A stretch of 64,000 nucleotides of DNA from Nocardioides marmorisolisilvae (GTDB lineage: Bacteria; Actinomycetota; Actinomycetes; Propionibacteriales; Nocardioidaceae): the NCBI RefSeq assembly GCF_031656915.1, contig NZ_CP134227.1, positions 2,666,001-2,730,000 of the forward strand, in the 5' to 3' direction. Positions within the stretch are counted from its first letter, which is position 1, and the number at the start of each line of letters is the position of its first letter. This document shows positions 44,334 to 52,708 of the stretch, one piece after another. The notes under the pieces were generated by a model. That model saw only the letters and a list, made by a program, of their open reading frames with translations, did not search any database and was not told the origin of the DNA. A program made the translations under genes and the position numbers.

Positions 44334-44696
44334 TCACACGAGGTCCTGCGGGATGTGCACCAGTCGGGACCGGACGAACTCACCCAGGCCCTTGGCCTGC
44401 GGGTCGAACCGGGCACTGGCCGCGACGCCGTCGCCGAGCAGCCGGTGGACCACGACGTTGACCGCGCCGAGGTTGGGCAGGCGATGGACCTCGATCTCCA
44501 GCCCGTCGGCCTCGGGAAGCAGCCGGCGGACGACCTCGGGAGTGATGAAGTCGAGCAGCCACGCGACGCGCCGCTCGCGCTTGTCACCCTGTCGGACCCA
44601 CAGGCCGATGTTGGCGTCGCCGCCCTTGTCGCCGCTGCGTGCGTGCACGAAGGTGCCGAGCGGAAGGTTCCTGGTCAGGTCGGGTGCCTCAGTCAT
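44334..44696 (-). CDS. AtuA-like C-terminal (ferredoxin-fold) domain protein
   Basis: A 120-residue stand-alone version of the domain found at the C-terminus of longer AtuA proteins. It contains ARSGDKGGDANIGLWVR, the most conserved stretch, and LPNLGAVNVVVHRLLGDGVAASARFDPQAKGLGEFVRS. Its start overlaps the AtuA main-domain gene by 8 bp, so the two are made together and likely form one functional protein. Pseudomonas AtuA carries both parts on one chain. Confidence 0.88.
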   Translation of the reverse strand: MTEAPDLTRNLPLGTFVHARSGDKGGDANIGLWVRQGDKRERRVAWLLDFITPEVVRRLLPEADGLEIEVHRLPNLGAVNVVVHRLLGDGVAASARFDPQAKGLGEFVRSRLVHIPQDLV

Positions 44697-45978
44697 CGCC
44701 GCCTCCCAGCACGTGCACAGTCTCCTCGACCTCGCCGCGGTCGACGTACCCGGGCCGATAGACGCCGTACGGCGAGCCTCGACCCGGCGGTGCCGTCATC
44801 GTGAACCCCGGGTACGACGCCAGCGCGAGCTCGACCGCGGCGCCGGAGAACGCCTTGCCCACCACCTCGGCGGACGGGTCCTTGACCGTGACCCGGAGCA
44901 GGCAGGACGCGGCCTCCTCGCTGGCGGCGTCCTGCTCCGGCCGCCGGCCCATCGACCATTGGACCTCGGCCGGCATCGGATCGAGCCGGGCCTCGAGCTG
45001 GCGGCGGATCCAGTCCGCCTTCTCCTCGACGTCCAGGCCGACCAGCACGAACTCCATCTGGTTGCGCCACCCGCCGAGCTCGTTGATGCAGACCTTGAGA
45101 GTGGCGGGCGGCGCCTCGCCACGGACGCCTGAGATCCGGACCCGGTCGGCCCCGGCATCGTCGAGCCGGATCGAGCCGAGGTCGACGCCCACGTCCGGGC
45201 CGAGGTAGGTCGTCGACTGGATCTCGTAGACGAGCTGCGCCGTGACGGTGTCGATCGAGACCATCCCGCCGGTGTCGTCGTGCTTGGTGATCACCGAGGA
45301 GCCGTCGGCGGCGACCTCGGCGATGGGGAACCCGAGCGGCCGGGTGTCGCGGGGCAGGTCCAGGAAGCCGGAGAAGTTGCCGCCGGTCGCTTGGGTACCG
45401 CACTCGATCACATGGCCGGCCACGACCGCACCGGCCAGCTCGTCGTACGAGGTCGGCGACCAGCCGAAGGAGGCGATCGCCGGGCCGACGACCACCGAGG
45501 CATCGGTGACCCTGCCGGTGACGACGAGGTCGGCGCCATCGGTCAGCGCCCGGGCGATCCCGAAGGCGCCGAGATAGGCGTTGGCGGTCAGCGCACCCTC
45601 GAAGCCCAGCTCGGTGGCCCGTGGCGCGAGATCGTCGCCGTCGACCCAGGCGATCCGGAGCGATAGCCCGAGCCGCGAGGCGAGCTCGCCGATCCGACGG
45701 GCCAGACCGGCCGGGTTCAGCCCGCCCGCGTTCGCGACGATCCGGACGCCCTTGTCCATCGCCAGGCCCAGGCAGTCCTCGAGCTGGGTGACGAACGTGC
45801 GCGCGTAGCCCAGGGACGGGTCCTTGAGCTGGTCCTTGCCGAGGATCAGCATGGTGAGCTCGGCCAGGTAGTCACCGGTGAGGTAGTCCAGCGGGCCGTC
45901 CTCGAGCATCTCCCGCATGGCCGAGAGCCGGTCGCCGTAGAAGCCGCTGCAGTTGCCGATCCGGACCACCTGACTCAT
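44689..45978 (-). CDS. Acyclic terpene utilization AtuA family protein (DUF1446)
   Basis: A 429-residue protein of the AtuA/DUF1446 family. The N-terminus is VVRIGNCSGFYGDRLSAMREMLEDGPLDYLTGDYLAEL. It contains RIVANAGGLNPAGLA, LVVTGRVTDASVVVGPAIASFGW and AGHVIECGTQATGGNFSG, which are the family hallmarks. The ATG at 45978 overlaps the TIGR03084 gene by 4 bp. AtuA is required for citronellol and geraniol use in Pseudomonas, but its biochemical role is unsettled. Here it sits with a full carboxylase, two dehydrogenases and a hydratase. Confidence 0.92.
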   Translation of the reverse strand: MSQVVRIGNCSGFYGDRLSAMREMLEDGPLDYLTGDYLAELTMLILGKDQLKDPSLGYARTFVTQLEDCLGLAMDKGVRIVANAGGLNPAGLARRIGELASRLGLSLRIAWVDGDDLAPRATELGFEGALTANAYLGAFGIARALTDGADLVVTGRVTDASVVVGPAIASFGWSPTSYDELAGAVVAGHVIECGTQATGGNFSGFLDLPRDTRPLGFPIAEVAADGSSVITKHDDTGGMVSIDTVTAQLVYEIQSTTYLGPDVGVDLGSIRLDDAGADRVRISGVRGEAPPATLKVCINELGGWRNQMEFVLVGLDVEEKADWIRRQLEARLDPMPAEVQWSMGRRPEQDAASEEAASCLLRVTVKDPSAEVVGKAFSGAAVELALASYPGFTMTAPPGRGSPYGVYRPGYVDRGEVEETVHVLGGGDD

Positions 45979-46760
45979 GCCCGCGGCTCCCGTCCGGCGC
46001 CCGGTGGCCCCGCGAAGGCCTGCGCGATGTCCAGCCACCGATCGGCGTCGGGACCGACCGCCTCGAGGTCGAGGTCGGCACGGTTCCGGCGCTGGGTGAC
46101 CAGGAGGCAGAAGTCGTACGCCGAGCCGGTCACGGTCTGTCCGGCATCCTCCGGGCCGAAGGACCAGACCTCCCCCGACGGCGCGACCAGGTCGATCCGG
46201 AACTCCTCGTCGGGAGCCGGCAGTGCGTGGGTGGCGAAGGCGAAGTCACGGGTGCGTACGCCGATGTGCGCGACGTGCCGGATCCGATCGGTCGGCTCGG
46301 CGATGATCCCGAGGGCGTCTGCGACGTCGAGCCCGTGCGCCCACGTCTCCATGAACCGCGCGGTCGCCATCGAGGTGGGGCTCATCGGCGGCCCGAACCA
46401 GGGCAGCCTCTCGCCCGTCGGGAACGACCGCAGGGCGGCCGCGAGTCCGACCCGGGCGCGGCGCCACCGGTCCAACAGGTCCGCACCGGCGGCGCGGCCA
46501 CCGGCGAGCGCCATGGCGTCCACGAAGCCGGTCGGATCGGCGATCGCGTCGGTCACCGCCGCGTCCCAGGCCGCTTTGTCGGTGGCGGCGGCCACGGCCA
46601 CCTCGTCGGTCCAGGCGAGGTGGGCGATCTGGGTGGCGACGTCCCAGCCTGCGGCCGGGGTCGGCCTGCGCCAGCCGTCGTCGTCCAGCCCGGCGACCCA
46701 GCCCTCCAGCCGGTCGCCCTCGGCGCTGAGGTCGGCGAGGACACTGTCGAGGACGTTCAT
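45975..46760 (-). CDS. TIGR03084-family mycothiol/maleylpyruvate isomerase-like protein
   Basis: A 261-residue protein with a DinB-like N-terminal bundle (WRRPTPAAGWDVATQIAHLAWTDEVAV, giving a His of the metal site) and a second histidine in ARFMETWAHGLDVADAL, then a small C-terminal domain. It matches the TIGR03084 group, regularly found with AtuA in actinobacteria. These proteins resemble mycothiol-dependent isomerases, so a mycothiol-linked step is possible. It overlaps the TetR stop and the AtuA start by 4 bp each, tying it firmly to the operon. Confidence 0.88.
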   Translation of the reverse strand: MNVLDSVLADLSAEGDRLEGWVAGLDDDGWRRPTPAAGWDVATQIAHLAWTDEVAVAAATDKAAWDAAVTDAIADPTGFVDAMALAGGRAAGADLLDRWRRARVGLAAALRSFPTGERLPWFGPPMSPTSMATARFMETWAHGLDVADALGIIAEPTDRIRHVAHIGVRTRDFAFATHALPAPDEEFRIDLVAPSGEVWSFGPEDAGQTVTGSAYDFCLLVTQRRNRADLDLEAVGPDADRWLDIAQAFAGPPGAGREPRA

Positions 46761-47353
46761 GCCAGCTCGCTTTCGAGTACGGCGGCCCACCGGTCGAGGA
46801 TCCGCTTGCGGCGGGCCGAGTCGTCGGAGATGGTGTTCGCCAGCCCGAGGCCGCGGACCAGGTCGAGGGTGGCCTGGACGAGCTCGCGGTTGCCCGGCAG
46901 GGACTCGTCGATGTCCAGGGCTTCGACGGTGAGGCGGTGCGCCTCCCTGCCGACCCGGCGCTCGAGCGGAGCGACGGCCGCGCGCAGCTCGGCGTCCGAA
47001 CGCGCGGCGACCCACAGCTCGAGCGCGGCGTTGAAGACCGGCGAGGTGAAGTGGTCGGCGAGCATCCGCAGGGCCGCGCGCAGGCGCTGCCTGCCGTGCG
47101 GAAGCGCCGCAGCCGCCTCCCGCAGGTCACGTCCCCGGAGGACGGTGAGGTGCTCGACGGCGGCGAGGACCAGGTCGTGCTTGGTCGGGAAATGGTGCAG
47201 CTGCGCCCCTCGGGACACGCCCGCTCGCTCCGAGACCAGGGTCGTCGACGTGCCGGCGTACCCCCGCTCCACCAGGCAGTCCACGGTCGCCTCCAGCAGG
47301 CGCTGCCGCATCGCGCGGGTGCGCTGCTCCTGCGAGACGCGGGTGGTGGTCAC
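46757..47353 (-). CDS. TetR-family regulator heading the acyl-CoA/AtuA operon
   Basis: A 198-residue repressor with the helix-turn-helix RQRLLEATVDCLVERGYAGTSTTLVSERAGVSRGAQLHHFPTKHDLVLAAVEHL and a helical ligand domain. First gene of the operon running to 37402, with its stop overlapping the next start by 4 bp, so it is probably autoregulated. The GTG at 47353 is selected as first plausible start. A palindrome ACAGTCAAGACTGT lies 27 bp upstream and is its likely operator; the ligand is presumably a pathway acyl-CoA. Confidence 0.9.
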   Translation of the reverse strand: MTTTRVSQEQRTRAMRQRLLEATVDCLVERGYAGTSTTLVSERAGVSRGAQLHHFPTKHDLVLAAVEHLTVLRGRDLREAAAALPHGRQRLRAALRMLADHFTSPVFNAALELWVAARSDAELRAAVAPLERRVGREAHRLTVEALDIDESLPGNRELVQATLDLVRGLGLANTISDDSARRKRILDRWAAVLESELA

Positions 47354-47380
47354 CGGCCCATCGTCGTACCGGATCAACAA

Positions 47381-47394
47381 ACAGTCAAGACTGT
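47381..47394. promoter_or_regulatory. Palindromic operator of the AtuA-operon TetR regulator
   Basis: ACAGTCAAGACTGT is a perfect 14-bp palindrome with AT-rich shoulders, 28 bp upstream of the TetR start and between that operon and the divergent RDD gene. It is a simple candidate for the regulator's binding site. Confidence 0.65.
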
Positions 47395-47473
47395 CTTTAA
47401 CTTCAGTGATGGTTGCCCGACGTCGGGGGTCGGGCACCGTATGCTCAGCGGGCCCGATCGACGAGGGGACACC

Positions 47474-48079
47474 ATGAGCGACCAGACACCACCACCTGAC
47501 CCGCCGCCGTACCCGGCCCAGCCCGGACCCCCCTCCTGGGGCGACCCGACCTATCCCCCACCGCCGATGCCGGCCTACTACCAGCCGCCGAGCTCGGCGT
47601 ACGCGCACTGGGGCCAGCGCGTCGGTGCCTACCTGATGGACGGCGTCGTCTTCCTGATCCCGTTCTACATCGTTGTCTTCATCGGCGCAGCGATCACGGG
47701 CGCGGCCACCACGACGACAGTGGACAGCTTCGGCAACACCACCAGCCACATGTCCGGCGCCGGTGCGGTCGGGATCGTGGTGATGGTGATCGGGTACGCC
47801 GGCGCCGCAGGGTTCGTGATCTGGAACCAGATCGTTCGCCAGGGCCGGACCGGCTGGAGCCTGGGCAAGAGGGTGGTCGGGATCCGGCTGATCAGCGAGC
47901 GCACCGGGCAGCCGATCGGCGGCTGGATGTGCTTCGTCCGGTATCTCGCGCACATCCTGGACGCGCTGCCCTGCTACATCGGCTACCTCTGGCCGCTGTG
48001 GGACCAGAAGCGACAGACCTTCGCCGACAAGATCATCGGGACGGTCGTCATCCCCCAGCAGGAGTCGAGCCGCCTCTGA
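47474..48079 (+). CDS. RDD-family membrane protein
   Basis: A 201-residue protein. The N-terminal 45 residues are Pro/Tyr-rich (QTPPPDPPPYPAQPGPPSWG). The RDD domain follows, with the signature QRVGAYLMDGVVFLIPFY (Arg-Asp spacing typical) and membrane segments at IPFYIVVFIGAAI, GAVGIVVMVIGYAGAAGFVIW, and the end. LGKRVVGIRLISERTGQPIG is also conserved. It is divergent from the TetR regulator with 120 bp between them. The family may be transporters, with some Na+/H+ exchange examples. Confidence 0.88.
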   Translation: MSDQTPPPDPPPYPAQPGPPSWGDPTYPPPPMPAYYQPPSSAYAHWGQRVGAYLMDGVVFLIPFYIVVFIGAAITGAATTTTVDSFGNTTSHMSGAGAVGIVVMVIGYAGAAGFVIWNQIVRQGRTGWSLGKRVVGIRLISERTGQPIGGWMCFVRYLAHILDALPCYIGYLWPLWDQKRQTFADKIIGTVVIPQQESSRL

Positions 48080-48092
48080 GGCTGTGTCCGTC

Positions 48093-48845
48093 TCAGCCCC
48101 AGGTGACGGTCATCGACTCGCGCCACCGGGGGAGGAGCTCAGCGCCCTCGGAGGTGATCTCGTCGCCTCGGTTCCACAACCCGAGATACAGCTGCGCCGC
48201 CGTGCCCGACAGCACCGTGTCGGGCCGCTCCGCCCGCTCCCGTACGGTCACGACGGGATCCTCTGAGATCGTCATCGTCCAGGCGTCGCCGGTGTCCGAC
48301 GTCTCCACCACGACCACGTGCGGCTCCGGCGAGCGCAGCCGCGTGCGCGGGCGGGGGACGAAGCCGGTGAGCAGCTCGTCGACGCCGTCCGCGGCCAGCC
48401 GCGGACGGATCCAGGTCTCGGCGGCGCGCGGCGGCCGACCGAAGGACGCCGACATCGCGTCGACCCCGTGCACGGTGGTCTCATGGCACTGTCGACGCGT
48501 CCAACCCAGCCGTGCCGGCGGCGGGTCGGCGAGGAAGAACGCCACGTCGAGGTCCTCGGGCGCATCCGCCAGAACCTGCAGCAGCGCCTTCACGCCCTGG
48601 TCGAACCAGTCGAGCTGGTCGACGGCCGCCAGCCCCTCCGCCTCGAGCGCGGCGGTGTCGCTCCGCTGGCCGCGCAGGAGCGCGGTCGCCCAGCGGTGCA
48701 CCATCCCCTGGTGCGCCACCAGGTCATGGACGCTCCAGCCCGGACAGGTCGGTACGGCGGCCTCGGAACCGGCCCGGTTGGCGTGCTCACGGATCACCGT
48801 CCAGCCCGCGCCGATGCCGTCGCCGTACTCCTCGAAGGTCAGCAT
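48093..48845 (-). CDS. Mycothiol-dependent maleylpyruvate isomerase family protein
   Basis: A 250-residue protein of the maleylpyruvate isomerase/DinB superfamily. The N-terminal bundle has VPTCPGWSVHDLVAHQGMVHRW and a second histidine in HETTVHGVDAMSA, together forming the metal site, and the MDMPI C-terminal domain follows (LRSPEPHVVVVETSDTGDAWTMTI). Converges on the RDD gene with 13 bp between stops. Substrate unknown; such genes are numerous in mycothiol-making actinobacteria. Confidence 0.88.
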   Translation of the reverse strand: MLTFEEYGDGIGAGWTVIREHANRAGSEAAVPTCPGWSVHDLVAHQGMVHRWATALLRGQRSDTAALEAEGLAAVDQLDWFDQGVKALLQVLADAPEDLDVAFFLADPPPARLGWTRRQCHETTVHGVDAMSASFGRPPRAAETWIRPRLAADGVDELLTGFVPRPRTRLRSPEPHVVVVETSDTGDAWTMTISEDPVVTVRERAERPDTVLSGTAAQLYLGLWNRGDEITSEGAELLPRWRESMTVTWG

Positions 48846-48914
48846 GGGTCGAGGATAGGGGCCGGCCTAGCCGAATCTTCCTCGCCTGTCGACGCGGGAA
48901 CCTAGTCTCGGCAG

Positions 48915-49787
48915 GTGCCCCGAAAGCGCCACCACGGTTGGTGGATCGCCGCGACCGCGCTCGTCGTGGTCAGCTGCGCTGTGAGCCAACAGCACGACGG
49001 TGCCACGACCCCGTCGGACTCGTCACGCACGCCCGCCGGGCAGCATCGGACGACCAGTCAGCCCCGCCAGCACGTCGCCAAAGAGCACGTCACCGGGCAC
49101 CTCGCCAGGCACCCCTCCCAGCGGATCACATCGAGGGGCGACCGGGCCACCACATCCGCCAAGCCCACCGAGAGGTCCCAGCCGGTCCGGTCGACCACGC
49201 GGCGCCGGATCCTCACTGCGCTGTCGCACACCAGGGTGCTGGCCAGTCGACCGTTCCCCGGGGGCTACGACCGTGACTGCGGGCCGAGCCACGGCTGCGT
49301 CTTCGGCCCGGCCTGGACCGACGACACGACCGCACCGGACGGCCACAACGGCTGCGATACGCGCAACGACGTCCTGCGCGAGCAACTCAGACATCCGGTC
49401 GTCGAGCCCGGCACGCACGACTGCAAGGTGATCGGCGGCACCTTCGACGACCCCTATACGGGGCGGACCTTCGACTTCGCGGTGCACCATCAGACGATCC
49501 AGATCGACCACCTCGTACCGCTCGCCTACGCCTGGGACATGGGTGCCTCGCGGTGGTCCCAGGTCCGCCGCGAGCAGTTCGCCAACGACACCCGGGTCGA
49601 GCTGCTGGCGTCCTGGGGACCGGCCAACGAGAGCAAGGGCGACTCCGGCCCGGGCGACTGGCTGCCGATCAACACGACGTTCCGGTGCACCTATCTGGCG
49701 CGCTACCTGCACGCCATCGACGTCTACGGCCTCGCGATGACCCGAGCGGACGCGTCGTCGATCCGCTACACGGCGCGGGGCTGCTGA
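48915..49787 (+). CDS. Exported HNH endonuclease family protein
   Basis: A 290-residue protein with an N-terminal export signal (WWIAATALVVVSC). The VVSC segment resembles a lipobox, so a surface lipoprotein is likely. A Ser/Thr/Arg-rich linker leads to the nuclease domain at about residues 100-290. The HNH-type core contains IQIDHLVPLAYAWDMGA (the DH pair) and the later NDTRVELLASWGPANESKGDSGPGDWLP. This matches the DUF1524/HNH secreted nuclease group widespread in actinobacteria, which probably scavenges or destroys environmental DNA. Confidence 0.85.
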   Translation: MPRKRHHGWWIAATALVVVSCAVSQQHDGATTPSDSSRTPAGQHRTTSQPRQHVAKEHVTGHLARHPSQRITSRGDRATTSAKPTERSQPVRSTTRRRILTALSHTRVLASRPFPGGYDRDCGPSHGCVFGPAWTDDTTAPDGHNGCDTRNDVLREQLRHPVVEPGTHDCKVIGGTFDDPYTGRTFDFAVHHQTIQIDHLVPLAYAWDMGASRWSQVRREQFANDTRVELLASWGPANESKGDSGPGDWLPINTTFRCTYLARYLHAIDVYGLAMTRADASSIRYTARGC

Positions 49788-49834
49788 GCGGGCCGAGTGA
49801 CCGTTCTGCACGGGTTCGGGGGAGACTTCTCCTC

Positions 49835-50827
49835 GTGCCCACACCCGAGCCCGCCCCCGCGGACATCCACGCCCGCGTTCGTGAGCTCGTCGCTCTGAGC
49901 GTCGACGACCCGCTGGCCCCCTTCGCGCTGCGACCCGAGAAGCTGCACGTCTTCTCTCCGGACGGGCGAGCCGCGGTGAGCTACCGGCTGCGTTGCGGCC
50001 TCGCAGTGGCTGGCGGTGACCCCGTCGGCGACGTGGCCTCCTGGCCCGCTGCGATCGACACCTTCATGACCGAGGTGGCCTCCACCCGGCGGGGCGCGGC
50101 CGTGCTCGGGGCCGGAGAGCTGGCGCGCGACCTCTGGGAGGGCCACGGCCTGTCCGCGGTCGCGATCGGTCGTGACGTGGTGGTCCGGCCCGACGACTTC
50201 GAGCTGGTGGGTCGACACTTCCGCAACCTCCGGCAGGCGATCAAGCGCACCCACAACTCCGGCGTCACCGTCGAGAGCTGGCTCGAGCGCGACGTGCCGG
50301 CCACCGTCCGGATGGAGCTGCGCAACGTGGTGATCGCGGCCAAGCGCGACGAGGAGCGCGGCTTCGCGATGACCCTGGGCCGACCGTTCGACGGAGGCCA
50401 GCCCGAATCCCTCGTGCTGGTCGCGCGCGACCACGAGGGACGGCTGGTCGCCAGCCACCGGTACCTGGTCGCGGGGCACAAGGACCTGTCCCTCGACGTC
50501 CCGATCCGGCTGCCCGGCGCGCCGAACGGCGTGGACGAGCGACTGATCGCCGAGGCGGTCGCCTGGGCCGGGAAGCACGACTTCGACCGGGTCTCGCTCG
50601 CGTTCGCACCCTTCCCCGAGCTGTTCGCCGAGAGGCGCCACCTGGGGCTGGCCAAGGGCGCGGCGTATCGACTGGTCCACCTGCTGGATCCCTTGATCAA
50701 GGTCGAGCGGCTCTACCGCTACCTGCGCAAGTTCCACGCCTTCGACCAACAGCGGCACGTGATGCTGCGCTGGCGCCAGCTCCCGCGGGTCGCGACCGCG
50801 CTGCTGCTGCTGGAGTTCGGCCGTTGA
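49835..50827 (+). CDS. DUF2156 / phosphatidylglycerol lysyltransferase C-terminal domain protein
   Basis: A 330-residue soluble protein of the DUF2156 type, whose fold is a GNAT-like double domain. Markers are LHVFSPDGRAAVSYRLRCGLAVAGGDPVGD, the RNLRQAIKRTHNSGVTVE helix, and the end LAKGAAYRLVHLLDPLIKVERLYRYLRKFHAF. Full MprF proteins have membrane helices; none are present here. Start GTG 49835. It may modify a lipid or peptidoglycan unit with an aminoacyl group, but some family members have unclear roles. A gamma carbonic anhydrase gene follows after 24 bp. Confidence 0.85.
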   Translation: MPTPEPAPADIHARVRELVALSVDDPLAPFALRPEKLHVFSPDGRAAVSYRLRCGLAVAGGDPVGDVASWPAAIDTFMTEVASTRRGAAVLGAGELARDLWEGHGLSAVAIGRDVVVRPDDFELVGRHFRNLRQAIKRTHNSGVTVESWLERDVPATVRMELRNVVIAAKRDEERGFAMTLGRPFDGGQPESLVLVARDHEGRLVASHRYLVAGHKDLSLDVPIRLPGAPNGVDERLIAEAVAWAGKHDFDRVSLAFAPFPELFAERRHLGLAKGAAYRLVHLLDPLIKVERLYRYLRKFHAFDQQRHVMLRWRQLPRVATALLLLEFGR

Positions 50828-50851
50828 TCAGCCGCGTCTAGTCTGCGGCGT

Positions 50852-51382
50852 GTGAATCTGATCGAGTTCGAGGGCAAGCGCCCCCAGGTCCATCCCGAGG
50901 CGTTCATCGCCGCGACGGCCACCCTGATCGGCGATGTTGTCGTGGGGAAGGGCGCCAGCATCTGGTACGGCGCGGTGCTGCGCGCGGACGACTGCCGCAT
51001 CGTGATCCGCGAGGACGCCAACGTGCAGGACAACTCGGTGCTGCACGCCGGTCCAGGCGAGACCGTCGAGGTCGGACCGGGCGCGACGGTCGCGCACAGC
51101 TGCGTCGTGCACGGGGCGGTGATCGGGGAGCGCGCGCTGATCGGCAACGGGAGCACGATGCTCGACGGGACCCGGGTCGGCGCAGGCTCGCTGGTCGCGG
51201 CGGGCTCGCTGGTCACCCCTGGGACGTCCATCCCGGCCGGCGTGCTGGCAGCGGGTGCACCGGCGGTGGTCCGCAAGGAGCTGGCGGGTACTCCTGCCCA
51301 GGCCTGGGTCGACGGCAATCCGGTCTACTACCCCGAGCTCGCCCAGCGGCATCGCCGCGGAGCCCGGCTGCTGGAGACGTGA
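50852..51382 (+). CDS. Gamma carbonic anhydrase family protein
   Basis: A 176-residue left-handed beta-helix protein built of hexapeptide repeats (VHPEAFIAATATLIGDVVVGKGASIWYGAVLRADD). Histidines that bind the metal in the family are seen at VLHAGPG and VAHSCVVHGAVIG, giving the three-His site. The start is GTG 50852. It is followed by a strong terminator. These proteins act as metal-dependent hydratases or, in many bacteria, have unknown substrates. Confidence 0.92.
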   Translation: MNLIEFEGKRPQVHPEAFIAATATLIGDVVVGKGASIWYGAVLRADDCRIVIREDANVQDNSVLHAGPGETVEVGPGATVAHSCVVHGAVIGERALIGNGSTMLDGTRVGAGSLVAAGSLVTPGTSIPAGVLAAGAPAVVRKELAGTPAQAWVDGNPVYYPELAQRHRRGARLLET

Positions 51383-51384
51383 CC

Positions 51385-51416
51385 GACCCCGTGGCGTCTC
51401 GGGTCACCACGGGGTC
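51385..51416. terminator. Terminator downstream of the carbonic anhydrase gene
   Basis: GACCCCGTGG and CCACGGGGTC form a perfect 10-bp stem with a 12-nt loop, starting 2 bp after the stop codon. Confidence 0.75.
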
Positions 51417-51618
51417 GTGACACCAAGAATAGCAACGCGATCGAGCGAGTGGGAGAACCGGAGCCACTGTTCTGGACCAGTTCCGATCCCTCGCTCACGC
51501 CCCGTTCAGAAGGCCGGGTCAGGTGGCGACCTGGGACAGGACAGTGGGGTGTGAGCTCAGTCGACCTACCATCGCCGATGTGGAGCCGATTGAGACGCCT
51601 GGGGCCGTTCCTCGAAGG

Positions 51619-51863
51619 ATGGCAACGTTCCAGGACCGGAGGCGGCCGCCGACGGTGGTGCTGCTCGGTCGTTGGCTCGACGGCCTGCCCCTCAGCGCGT
51701 CATCTCTCGGCGCGGCCGCAGCGACGTGGTGCCACGAGCGAAGGCTGCGACGGGCGGCCAGCCACCCAGAGTGGACTGCCCTGCAGCACCACCCTGCCCC
51801 CCTCTACGACGTGCGCGCGAGACTCGGTCCGGAGGCGATCAGCATCGAAGACGTCGACGAACA
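51619..51863 (+). pseudogene. 5' part of a hypothetical gene interrupted by IS21
   Basis: This fragment and 54422-54818 form one open frame when the IS21 element and one copy of its 6-bp target duplication are removed, giving about 213 residues. The frame reads MATFQDRRRPPTVV to SIEDVDE at the insertion. The ATG at 51619 follows GAAGG; a GTG at 51523 is an alternative. I do not recognise the protein. The intact version is likely in related genomes and would show the original start. Confidence 0.6.
51858..51863 (+). repeat. IS21 target duplication, left copy (CGAACA)
   Basis: CGAACA immediately before the element's TGT end, matched at 54416-54421 after its ACA end. Confidence 0.75.
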
Positions 51864-51928
51864 TGTCAACGGCCAAGTTGCGGTCCCCGCTGGTGGCCAA
51901 CTGAAAGTCCCCACCCTTCGCGGTGAGT

Positions 51929-52708
51929 TCAGCTGGTCTTGAGTCGTGTTCCTCCGTTCGCTCGGGCCTGTTTCATCCGGTAGGAGTCGCCGTCGGTGAC
52001 GACGGTGTGGCAGTGGTGCAGGAGCCGGTCGAGCATGCTGACCGCGGTGGTGTGCTCGGGCAGGAACCGTCCCCAGGACTCAAACGGCCAGTGCGACGCG
52101 ATCCCCAGCGAGCGGCGCTCGTAGGCGGCCGCGACGAAGCGGAACAGCAGCTGTGCCCCGGTGTCGTCCAGCGGGGCGAACCCGAGCTCGTCGACGAGCA
52201 CGAGGTCATGGCGCAGCAGGTTCTCGATGAGTTTCCCGACCGAGTTGTCGGCCAACCCTCGGTAGAGGGTCTCGACGAGCTCTGCGGCGGTGAAGTACCG
52301 GACCCGGTGCCCGGCCTCGACCGCGGCGATCCCCAAGGCGATGAGCGTGTGGGACTTCCCGGTGCCGGCGGGCCCGATCAGGCAGGCGTTCTCCGCAGCG
52401 CGGATCCACTCCAAGGAGGAGAGGTAGTCGAACGTCGCGGCCGGGATCGAGGAGGCGGCGACGTCGAAGTCCTCCAGGCGTTTGGCGACCGGGAAGGCGG
52501 CTTGTCGCATCCGGGTGCGGACGTTGGACTCGTCGCGGGAGGCGATCTCGGCCTCGACCAGGGTGCGGAGGAACTCCTCGGGCTTCCATCGTTGGGTCTT
52601 CGCGGTCACCAGCAGCTCGGGTGCCAGTCGGCGCATCGCGGCCATCTTCAACCGCTTCAGACCCTCGTTCAGGTCCGCGGGCAGCGGCGGCGGAGTCGTC
52701 GCGGTCAC
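51929..52708 (-). CDS. istB: IS21 transposition helper ATPase IstB
   Basis: A 259-residue AAA+ ATPase with Walker A IGPAGTGKSHTL and Walker B VLVDELGFAPLDD, and the C-terminal SMLDRLLHHCHTVVTDGDSYR typical of IstB. It helps the transposase assemble and choose targets. Its ATG overlaps the istA stop by 4 bp. Confidence 0.93.
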   Translation of the reverse strand: MTATTPPPLPADLNEGLKRLKMAAMRRLAPELLVTAKTQRWKPEEFLRTLVEAEIASRDESNVRTRMRQAAFPVAKRLEDFDVAASSIPAATFDYLSSLEWIRAAENACLIGPAGTGKSHTLIALGIAAVEAGHRVRYFTAAELVETLYRGLADNSVGKLIENLLRHDLVLVDELGFAPLDDTGAQLLFRFVAAAYERRSLGIASHWPFESWGRFLPEHTTAVSMLDRLLHHCHTVVTDGDSYRMKQARANGGTRLKTS

